A DNA stretch of 9,069 nt, taken from assembly GCA_023255355.1 (NCBI GenBank), contig JALRIU010000116.1, positions 1-9,069 of the forward strand, in the 5' to 3' direction. Under the pieces are notes generated by a model. It ran no database searches. It saw nothing but the letters and a program-made list of their open reading frames with translations, and was not told the DNA's origin. Source of the stretch: Pseudomonadales bacterium. Its GTDB lineage: Bacteria; Pseudomonadota; Gammaproteobacteria; Pseudomonadales; JAHEIH01. The position numbers and the translations under genes are program-made. The first letter of the stretch is position 1; every line of letters starts with the position of its first letter. Positions 1-5,801 of the stretch are shown in pieces.

Positions 1-61
1 TGAAGAGCATCGAACCTTGGTGGCTGATTTTATTGCCGCTATGGCAAATAAGTCGCGCTGA
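1..61 (+). CDS. C-terminal end of an unidentified protein (partial)
   Basis: An open frame enters from the left edge (codons begin at base 2) and ends at TGA 59-61, giving the last 19 residues EEHRTLVADFIAAMANKSR. The tail reads like an amphipathic C-terminal helix, as found at the end of many enzymes, but it is too short to assign a family. It lies 51 bp upstream of the next + strand gene, so the two could be co-transcribed. Confidence 0.6.
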   Translation, partial: EEHRTLVADFIAAMANKSR

Positions 62-112
62 AATATTGTTTAAGATGTGCTTTAATGAACGCTAGTAATT
101 GAGGTGTTAACT

Positions 113-361
113 ATGGATCGACGTCATTTTCTTCGCAGAGCAACAACAGTAGCCACTGCTGCTGGAGTCGGTGGTCTCATTAATGAAACAACACATAGTT
201 TTGAGCAGCGTGTAAAGGATTCATCACAAGCGCTTAAAGAAGAGCTGCAAAAAGAATTGGCTGAGCTTAAGGCTGAATTTCAAGCTATGGACAAGCGCAC
301 AAAACTGTTAATGCGTGCAGTGTTGGCGTTGGCCGGTATCGATCTTTTACTATTAATATGA
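113..361 (+). CDS. Small protein with twin-arginine-like N-terminus, helical middle and hydrophobic C-terminal tail
   Basis: An 82-residue protein that I do not recognise. The N-terminus reads MDRRHFLRRA, close to the Tat consensus (S/T)RRxFLK, followed by a mildly hydrophobic, Ala/Thr/Gly-rich stretch (residues 10-22). Residues about 30-63 are rich in Glu, Lys, Leu and Ala with heptad-like spacing, suggesting an amphipathic helix or coiled coil. Residues 65-82 form a hydrophobic segment ending in LLLLI, probably a membrane anchor. ATG 113 is chosen over the in-frame GTG at 104 because GAGG at 101-104 sits 8 bases before it and the RR motif then falls at residues 3-4. The 3' end overlaps the convergent kinase gene by 9 bp. 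The layout suggests a small envelope protein, either Tat-exported and tail-anchored or simply an inner-membrane protein with an arginine-rich start. No function can be assigned. Confidence 0.65.
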   Translation: MDRRHFLRRATTVATAAGVGGLINETTHSFEQRVKDSSQALKEELQKELAELKAEFQAMDKRTKLLMRAVLALAGIDLLLLI

Positions 362-1306
362 TTTTTCGTGTTGGGGCAGGCTGATAGAAAAGCAGGTCCC
401 TTTATTGATCTCAGATGACACATCGATGCTACCATGGTGTTCGCTGATAATCTTATGAGCAATTGCCATTCCCATCCCAGTGCCTTGCCCAATGGGTTTT
501 GTTGTATAAAACGGCACAAAGATATTATTTAAAGTTTCTGCTGACATTCCTATGCCGTTATCTTCAATAGTAATTAAAACGTTTTTATCATCGGCATTAG
601 TGGATATTTTGATTGTTGGGTTTGGACGATCTTTCAGTGCGTGTGAGGCATTCACAACAATATTGAGGATAACTTGATTAATCTCGCTGGGATTACAATA
701 AATTTTGGGTAATTCTTTTAAGTCTAAAACAACATCAATACCGTGTTTGAGTTCTGATTGAACGAGTTGAAGGGTTGACTCTATTCCTTCATTTAAATTT
801 GTGAAGTCACGGTCACCCTCTTGAGAGCGCGAGAAATTACGCAAACTTAATACAATTTTTCTAACTCGGTCTAATCCATCAAGCGTTTGCTTCATAAGGT
901 GTGGTAGGTCAGAGTCGAGGTATTCAAGATCCAGTTGCTTAACAAGTGTTTGTAAGCGCTCTTGTTTATCTTGCATTAGATCGCTTTCTATATCTTTAAA
1001 TAATTTATACAAACTATGGTAAGCACTGTGGTATTCATCGAGGGCAGAAATATTGCTCGTTACAAATGCAAGGGGATTATTGATTTCATGCGCAACCCCT
1101 GCGGCAAGCGTGCCGAGTGTAGCTAGTTTTTCTTGCTTTAACATACTCGCTTGTTGCGACAGCAATTGATGATTAATTTGTTCCAGTTCTTGGTTGCGCT
1201 GATGTAGCATGCGTGACTTATCTTCGAGCAACTGTTCCGCCCTGCGGCGTGTTTTTCTCTCGCGATGATAGGCCTCTTCGAACGGGTTTTTCTTATCGTC
1301 GGACAT
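353..1306 (-). CDS. hnoK: Soluble H-NOX-associated sensor histidine kinase
   Basis: A 317-residue two-component histidine kinase with no membrane segment and no PAS, GAF or receiver domain. Residues about 10-60 are a charged coiled-coil region. The dimerisation/phosphoacceptor H-box is LAAGVAHEINNPLA with the phospho-histidine at H73. The ATPase domain has an N-box (NIVVNASHAL, N215 and N219), a G1 box (EDNGIGM, D249), an F-box (FVPFYTTK) and a glycine lid (GQGTGMGM, about 273-280). A kinase with no sensor domain of its own must get its signal from a partner. The H-NOX gene lies immediately upstream, and its stop codon directly abuts this ATG (TAAATG in the coding sense), which implies translational coupling. 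In known H-NOX/kinase pairs, NO-bound H-NOX inhibits autophosphorylation; that behaviour is family knowledge, not shown here. No cognate response regulator is present in the window. The symbol rests on context. Confidence 0.9.
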   Translation of the reverse strand: MSDDKKNPFEEAYHRERKTRRRAEQLLEDKSRMLHQRNQELEQINHQLLSQQASMLKQEKLATLGTLAAGVAHEINNPLAFVTSNISALDEYHSAYHSLYKLFKDIESDLMQDKQERLQTLVKQLDLEYLDSDLPHLMKQTLDGLDRVRKIVLSLRNFSRSQEGDRDFTNLNEGIESTLQLVQSELKHGIDVVLDLKELPKIYCNPSEINQVILNIVVNASHALKDRPNPTIKISTNADDKNVLITIEDNGIGMSAETLNNIFVPFYTTKPIGQGTGMGMAIAHKIISEHHGSIDVSSEINKGTCFSISLPQHEKSY

Positions 1307-1840
1307 TTATTTGAATCTCACATTTAACTGACAATGGTCAGCTCCATCGTGCATACAAACTGGGTGGCTAATGTCGACGTCAGCATTAAACCTTTTGGCA
1401 GCACCACGAATCAGACCTTCTGCTAAAATGCAAAGCTTACGCTCTGAGGTGTAATTCATAACCAAGGTGTCACCTTCATCTCGATAGGAAAATCGGGGTA
1501 AATTGGGGTTCTGATATAACTTAAGTACTTCGCCGTGAATGACGGTGTCGACGCTCACCAGAAAACTTCTTAGGTCTGAGCTTTGTTGAACAAATACTGG
1601 ATGCCGCGCATCGAGTTGATCGAATAAGTACTCGCCAAAAATCCCTATAACTGTTGCTAAATCGACATTTAGAACCTTACAGATTTCAGCGGCTAGCGCG
1701 AACAATTCTTCGTCTGGGTAACTGTCACCAGAGGTATAAATCCCCTCGTAGCCTGTTGCTGCAAGAATATTATTCCATGCCTCCATGCCCGAGGTTTCAA
1801 TAACGAGTTCTTCTAAAACATTAAAAATAACACCTTTCAT
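1307..1840 (-). CDS. hnoX: H-NOX (heme nitric oxide/oxygen binding, HNOB) sensor protein
   Basis: A 177-residue stand-alone H-NOX domain, about the usual length for bacterial members. The start MKGVIFNVLEELV is characteristic. The proximal heme ligand is H102 in IHGEVLKLYQNPNLP, with the conserved P115 that distorts heme and I5 on the heme face. The YxSxR motif that clamps the heme propionates is Y130-S132-R134. The position matching the distal O2-binding tyrosine of the Thermoanaerobacter protein (five residues after the motif Arg) is L139, so an NO-selective, O2-excluding pocket is expected. C137, H159, C162 and C170 match the Cys3-His zinc site known in some gammaproteobacterial H-NOX proteins. 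It is predicted to be cytoplasmic and to regulate the histidine kinase encoded directly downstream. GTGAGA precedes the ATG by a normal distance. The crotonase gene ends 36 bp upstream, so a three-gene transcript is likely. Confidence 0.95.
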   Translation of the reverse strand: MKGVIFNVLEELVIETSGMEAWNNILAATGYEGIYTSGDSYPDEELFALAAEICKVLNVDLATVIGIFGEYLFDQLDARHPVFVQQSSDLRSFLVSVDTVIHGEVLKLYQNPNLPRFSYRDEGDTLVMNYTSERKLCILAEGLIRGAAKRFNADVDISHPVCMHDGADHCQLNVRFK

Positions 1841-1876
1841 TTCGATCTCACAAATTATTATTTTTTTAAATATAGT

Positions 1877-2710
1877 CTATTTTGGTGGTTTTGAAGGACC
1901 TTTTTGCAAGTTGTTATAAGTTGGTATTGATTTGGATCGCATGGCTTGCATGGCTGCATTCATATCGCCTTGCATGCATAGCGCTGCTTGTTGTAACGCC
2001 ATTGGGCGCAAGCTGTGCTTCAATTGTTTAAGGTTGTTGTCGATAAACGCCCGTTTGGCAAATTTAACCGCTATGGGTGACTGGCCGGCGATCAGTGTGG
2101 CTAGCTTTCTAGCTTCTTTAATAAGTTCTTGGTGATCGTTATAGCAGTTGTTTATCAATCCCCAGTTAAGCGCCTCTTGGGCTGAGAATGTTCTACCTGT
2201 GTAGGTGAGTTCACGGGCCACACCCTCGGGCAATAATGTTTGTAAATATTGAAGGCCGCCAAGGTCTGGCAAAATACCTAGTTGAAGTTCTTTCAAAGCG
2301 AAAAAAGCATCGTTAGTGCATATTCTGATGTCGGCACTGCATGCCAGTTCTAAACCAGCACCTATACAGGCGCCATGAATTGCCGCGATAACAGGCTTGT
2401 CTAGCTTAGCAACATTTAGAAAGGTATCTTGCAGGCCTTCTATATACTGGCTGATGGCCTCAATTTTGTGAGCTTCATACTGCTCACCATGGCCAAATGC
2501 TTGTACTGCATAGTCTAAATCTAACCCGGCGCTAAAGTGGTTGCCATTCGCGCACAGGATGACGACTCGAACGTCATTGTTTGTCTGTAATGTTTGGAAA
2601 ATATCTTCGCACTCTTCCCAAAAATCCCAACCCATGGCGTTACCTTTGGCTGGGTTATTGAGTGTGACCTCTGCGATATTTTGGTTAATTTGGCAGGAAA
2701 TGGCAGTCAT
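1877..2710 (-). CDS. Enoyl-CoA hydratase/isomerase (crotonase) family protein
   Basis: A 277-residue crotonase-fold enzyme, cytoplasmic, acting on acyl-CoA thioesters. The oxyanion-hole segments are HFSAGLDL (58-65) and HGACIGAGLELACSADIR (112-129). Both hydratase glutamates appear to be present: E121 in GLEL and E141 in LKEL. D149 in GILPDLGG falls where dienoyl-CoA isomerases (ECH1 type) carry a catalytic Asp, and the HFSAGLDL and DAFFALKE segments also resemble that subgroup. The reaction could therefore be 2-enoyl-CoA hydration or double-bond isomerisation; sequence alone does not decide. The C-terminus ends in a proline/lysine-rich tail (GPSKPPK). It is divergent from an acyl-CoA dehydrogenase, which would make enoyl-CoA, so a shared degradation pathway is plausible. 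H-NOX and kinase genes follow on the same strand 36 bp downstream. The start at 2710 has only a weak purine-rich ribosome site (AAGAG). Confidence 0.9.
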   Translation of the reverse strand: MTAISCQINQNIAEVTLNNPAKGNAMGWDFWEECEDIFQTLQTNNDVRVVILCANGNHFSAGLDLDYAVQAFGHGEQYEAHKIEAISQYIEGLQDTFLNVAKLDKPVIAAIHGACIGAGLELACSADIRICTNDAFFALKELQLGILPDLGGLQYLQTLLPEGVARELTYTGRTFSAQEALNWGLINNCYNDHQELIKEARKLATLIAGQSPIAVKFAKRAFIDNNLKQLKHSLRPMALQQAALCMQGDMNAAMQAMRSKSIPTYNNLQKGPSKPPK

Positions 2711-2761
2711 GTTTGAGCTCTTTTATAGGATTATGTTCGTTCTATCAGCATAATACTTTAA

Positions 2762-2777
2762 ACCGTTATGTAACGGT
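2762..2777. promoter_or_regulatory. Perfect palindrome, candidate operator between divergent crotonase and dehydrogenase genes
   Basis: ACCGTTA-TG-TAACGGT is a perfect 7-bp inverted repeat with a 2-bp spacer. It lies in the 89-bp gap between the divergent starts at 2710 and 2800, 22 bp before the dehydrogenase ATG. The size and symmetry suit a dimeric repressor such as a TetR- or GntR-type fatty-acid regulator. No regulator gene is present in the window, so the binding protein is unknown. Nearby AT-rich words (CATAAT at 2749-2754 on the + strand) could be -10 elements, but no convincing -35 partner was found. Confidence 0.45.
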
Positions 2778-2799
2778 CTATTTAAGACGAGGAAAGACC

Positions 2800-3984
2800 A
2801 TGCTCAAACGCAAATTTACCGAAGAACAGCATATGTTCCGCGAGGCTTACCGTAAGTTTTTATACGATGAAATCGTGCCCAATATGGATCGTTGGCGTGA
2901 ACAGCGCATTGTTGACCGTGAAGCCTTTCGCAAGGCAGGTGAGTTAGGATTTTTGATGATTTGGCCAGAAGAGCGTTTTGGCGGTATGGGCGATAATGAT
3001 TTTCGTTTTGAACAAATCATTATGGAGGAAAACGCTTATGCATTGACCGCTGATTGGTATGCTACTTTGCACAGCCGGTTGGTAGGTCCCTATTTCACCC
3101 GCTTTGGTAATGAAGAACAGCAACAACGCTTTTTACCAAGATGCGTAAGTGGCGAAACCATTTTAGCTATTGGTATGACCGAGCCTGACGCTGGCAGTGA
3201 TTTACGGGGTATGCGTACCACAGCTATTGATTGTGGCGATCATTATCTTCTCAATGGAAGTAAGGTCTATATCTCCAATGGTATCAATGCCGATGTAGTT
3301 ATCGTGGCTGCAAAAAGTGACCCTGAAAACAATCCCAGACAGATTGGTCTGTTTATCGTTGAGCGGGGTATGGAAGGATTTGAGCGTGGCCGCAACTTGG
3401 TCAAGATGGGGCAAAAAGCCCAAGATACCGCTGAACTGTTCTTCGACAACGTCAAAATTCCAAAAGAGAATGTCCTAGGTGATCCAGCTAAAGGTATGCA
3501 TTACTTGATGGAAGGATTAGCTGAAGAGCGCTTGATTGGTATGTGCGAGTATCTTGCGCGCGCTCAAAAAGCCCTTGATTTAACGGTAGACTTTGTTAAA
3601 CAGCGTAAGATTTTTGGTCAGTATTTGTCTGAATTTCAAAACACCCAGTTTAAATTGGCTAAACTTCAGGCAGAAGTGGATGCCATGCAGATTTATCTTG
3701 ATCAGTGCGTGACGTCGTTCAACGCTGGAGAATTTGATGGTGTTGATGCGGCTAAAGGTAAGTATTTGACCTCGGAGTTAGCTTGTCGTGTTATCGATGA
3801 TTGTCTGCAAATGCATGGCGGTGCGGGTTACATGGATGAATATCCTATTTCACGGTTATATACGGATATCCGCGTCAGTCGAATTTATGCGGGTTCTAGC
3901 GAAGTCATGCAGCTGATTATTTCACGCGATATGCTCAACGGCGAACGCATTGATTTTGTCGACCGCGATTTGATAATCGAATAA
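2800..3984 (+). CDS. Acyl-CoA dehydrogenase (LCAD/isovaleryl-CoA dehydrogenase-like)
   Basis: A 394-residue FAD-dependent acyl-CoA dehydrogenase with full-length N-terminal helical, middle beta-barrel and C-terminal helical domains. Family signatures are AIGMTEPDAGSDLRG (about 123-137), with the flavin-binding sheet following, and QMHGGAGYMDEYPISRLYTD (337-356). The usual medium-chain catalytic Glu position in IYEG is alanine here (A364 in IYAGSSEV). As in long-chain and isovaleryl-CoA dehydrogenases, the base is instead expected on helix G: E243 in LAEERLIG. It should oxidise an acyl-CoA to a 2-enoyl-CoA in the cytoplasm; chain length or branching cannot be fixed. The frame is open back to 2713, but ATG 2800 is the start because GAGGAAAG at 2789-2796 precedes it and family homology begins with MLKRKFTEEQ. 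It is divergent from the crotonase gene and ends 6 bp from the convergent phosphatase-like gene. Confidence 0.93.
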   Translation: MLKRKFTEEQHMFREAYRKFLYDEIVPNMDRWREQRIVDREAFRKAGELGFLMIWPEERFGGMGDNDFRFEQIIMEENAYALTADWYATLHSRLVGPYFTRFGNEEQQQRFLPRCVSGETILAIGMTEPDAGSDLRGMRTTAIDCGDHYLLNGSKVYISNGINADVVIVAAKSDPENNPRQIGLFIVERGMEGFERGRNLVKMGQKAQDTAELFFDNVKIPKENVLGDPAKGMHYLMEGLAEERLIGMCEYLARAQKALDLTVDFVKQRKIFGQYLSEFQNTQFKLAKLQAEVDAMQIYLDQCVTSFNAGEFDGVDAAKGKYLTSELACRVIDDCLQMHGGAGYMDEYPISRLYTDIRVSRIYAGSSEVMQLIISRDMLNGERIDFVDRDLIIE

Positions 3985-3990
3985 TTAGCC

Positions 3991-4806
3991 TTACACTTTG
4001 AGCACGTAAAGTTCTTGTAAGCGTTGCGGGCTATCACTTGGTAGCCCCAATCCTTTGACTAAATAATCCTCGATCCCTTCATATTCATCTAATATCGCGT
4101 CAAACATAGCATCTAGATAATCTGGGAACACCGACATAATGGCTTGAATCCATTCAGGCTTGAGGGTGTCATCTTTATTGCCCTTGGCCATTTGCTGAAA
4201 CTTGGCGTTACTATCGACGCGATCGCAATACAACGATTTGCTCAACATGTAGTCATCGTAAATAGTTTGTTGATCACACCCTAGCGCCCATTGAATCAAG
4301 GCGCAGGTGACACCTGTTCTGTCCTTGCCGCCGCTGAAATGCACTAAAATCGGCTTACCTGGCTGTTCCAATAAGTGCGTAAAAATTTGGTTGAGGTATT
4401 GTCGGCTATGTGACGCTGTTACGATTTTCGCATAGAGCTGCTGCATCATTGTTTTGGCAGGGTCGGGCTGTTCGATATATTGCGCAGCTTCTCGCATCAT
4501 GGCTTTTGCAGAGCTTTCCGGTGGTATCAGCGAACAGGCGTGGATTGTCGTTGCTGAGTCAGTCATCCAGCGCGTCGGTGCGAATTCTCTTTCATCGGGG
4601 CGGCGCAAATCAAAAATAGCATCAATGGCTAACTTATCTAATTTACCGTGATCGTCATCACTGAGCGTGTTTAATTTATCCGAACGAAAAAAATAACCGG
4701 GCCGAATATAGCCACCGTGTTGATTTTTATAGCCGCCAAAATCTCTGAAATTAAGCGCACCATCGAGGGGAATATGGTGCCCTCGCGTGTCGGTTGTCAT
4801 TGTCAT
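3991..4806 (-). CDS. Tyrosine-phosphatase-family protein (Y_phosphatase3/PtpB-like) lacking the catalytic cysteine
   Basis: A 271-residue member of the bacterial tyrosine/dual-specificity phosphatase family typified by mycobacterial PtpB. Family hallmarks are LDGALNFRDFGGY (14-26), the FFRSDKLNTL segment (39-48), IFDLRRPDERE (64-74) and the P-loop region ILVHFSGGKDRTGV (153-166). The active-site motif is normally HCxxGKDRTG. Here it reads HFSGGKDRTG, with F157 (codon TTC, bases 4338-4336 on the minus strand) where the nucleophilic Cys should be, while H156, K161, D162 and R163 are kept. It is therefore predicted to be catalytically dead, perhaps a binding pseudophosphatase, unless the base is a sequencing error. 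The ATG at 4806 is preferred over the upstream in-frame ATG at 4848 because AAGGAGA (complement of 4812-4818) lies at the ideal distance. It is convergent with the dehydrogenase and divergent from the hydrolase operon. Confidence 0.88.
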   Translation of the reverse strand: MTMTTDTRGHHIPLDGALNFRDFGGYKNQHGGYIRPGYFFRSDKLNTLSDDDHGKLDKLAIDAIFDLRRPDEREFAPTRWMTDSATTIHACSLIPPESSAKAMMREAAQYIEQPDPAKTMMQQLYAKIVTASHSRQYLNQIFTHLLEQPGKPILVHFSGGKDRTGVTCALIQWALGCDQQTIYDDYMLSKSLYCDRVDSNAKFQQMAKGNKDDTLKPEWIQAIMSVFPDYLDAMFDAILDEYEGIEDYLVKGLGLPSDSPQRLQELYVLKV

Positions 4807-4811
4807 GCCAG

Positions 4812-4818
4812 TCTCCTT
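4812..4818 (-). promoter_or_regulatory. Strong ribosome-binding site fixing the phosphatase-like start
   Basis: On the minus strand the sequence reads AAGGAGACTGGCATG. This near-perfect Shine-Dalgarno word sets the start at 4806 and makes the upstream in-frame ATG at 4848 (14 residues longer) unlikely. Confidence 0.75.
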
Positions 4819-4925
4819 TTTTAGCATTTTACAGTCATTGGCTAACAAGTCACATCCACCGAGGAAAACTATTTCTTTAATGCGAGTTATTGTTACTATG
4901 TATCTATGAATATTAAGGAATAAGC

Positions 4926-5798
4926 ATGCAGCCTACCTCCAAGTTTTTTCAATCAGAGCGATTAAAACTCCATTATTTGGATTGGGGTAATGCAGATAAA
5001 CCTCTTTTATTATTGGTTCATGGTGGCATGGATCATGCCCATAACTGGGATTGGGTCGCACAACAAATGTGTGCCGAATATCGGGTGGTTGCCATTGACC
5101 TGCGCGGTCATGGTGATAGCGAGTGGTCTAATAGCGGTGACTATCGTATAGAAGCCTTTATGATGGATATCGATACCTGGATTGATCATCTAGGCGGTGG
5201 GCCTGTCAATATCGTGGCCCATTCTCTGGGTGGCAATGTTGTGGTGCGTTATGCAGGCTTTTATCCGGAAAAATTTAAACGTATTGTGGCAATCGAAGGG
5301 CTTGGGTTTTCTCCCAAAATGCAAAAGCAGCGTGATGCTACGCCCATTGAAAAACAGTTCCATGATTACTTTGAAAGACGCCGTGGCGTGGCTCGCCGCA
5401 CACCAAAACGCTATCAGAGCATCGCCGACGCATGTGCTCGTATGCAACAAGAACATACCTTTTTGAGTCAGCATCAAGCCCAGCATCTTACCGAGTATGG
5501 CGTGCGTAAAAATAAAGATGGTACGTACAGTTGGAAGTTTGATAATCAACTTTACGCCTATCAGATAGGCGATATTCCGCAGCGTGATATTGAATATTTG
5601 TGGGAACGTATTTCGTGTCCTACGCTGTTGATTTATGGTGCTGATAGTTGGGCATCTAATCCAGCAAAAGACGGTCGTTTGCAGCATTTTAAAACGGCCA
5701 GGTTAGAAATTTTTGAAAATGCTGGCCACTGGGTACAGCACGACCAATTGGCAGCTTTTGTAGCCACTATAAAAGCTTTCTTTAATTGTGAGGAATGA
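4926..5798 (+). CDS. Alpha/beta-fold hydrolase (esterase/lipase-like)
   Basis: A 290-residue single-domain alpha/beta hydrolase, cytoplasmic (no signal peptide). The oxyanion-hole loop is LVHGGMDHAHNW (30-41) and the strand 4 region is VVAIDLRGHGDSEW (54-67). The nucleophile elbow is AHSLGGN with S100. The acid is probably D240 in LLIYGADSW and the base H268 in NAGHWVQHD. The lid region (about 130-225) is rich in Arg, Lys and Gln. The family covers esterases, epoxide hydrolases, haloalkane dehalogenases and C-C bond hydrolases, so the substrate is not predictable. AAGGA at 4915-4919 is the ribosome site. The next gene starts 3 bases after this stop, so the two hydrolases form an operon that ends at the terminator at 6708-6735. 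Confidence 0.9.
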   Translation: MQPTSKFFQSERLKLHYLDWGNADKPLLLLVHGGMDHAHNWDWVAQQMCAEYRVVAIDLRGHGDSEWSNSGDYRIEAFMMDIDTWIDHLGGGPVNIVAHSLGGNVVVRYAGFYPEKFKRIVAIEGLGFSPKMQKQRDATPIEKQFHDYFERRRGVARRTPKRYQSIADACARMQQEHTFLSQHQAQHLTEYGVRKNKDGTYSWKFDNQLYAYQIGDIPQRDIEYLWERISCPTLLIYGADSWASNPAKDGRLQHFKTARLEIFENAGHWVQHDQLAAFVATIKAFFNCEE

Positions 5799-5801
5799 AT
5801 C

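Noticed and set aside
104..112. GTG start at 104 for the small Tat-like protein
   Set aside because: The GAGG ribosome site (101-104) would overlap this start. ATG 113 has proper spacing and places RR at residues 3-4.
2713..2799. Upstream extension of the acyl-CoA dehydrogenase frame to 2713
   Set aside because: The added 29 residues do not resemble the family, there is a strong ribosome site before ATG 2800, and the extension would run through the palindrome.
4807..4848. 14-residue longer start of the phosphatase-like protein
   Set aside because: The AAGGAGA ribosome site lies inside this extension, immediately before the ATG at 4806.
5190..5687. 165-codon minus-strand open frame inside the alpha/beta hydrolase gene
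   Set aside because: It lies wholly antisense to a gene with a clear catalytic triad; its translation has no recognisable domain and no evident ribosome site.
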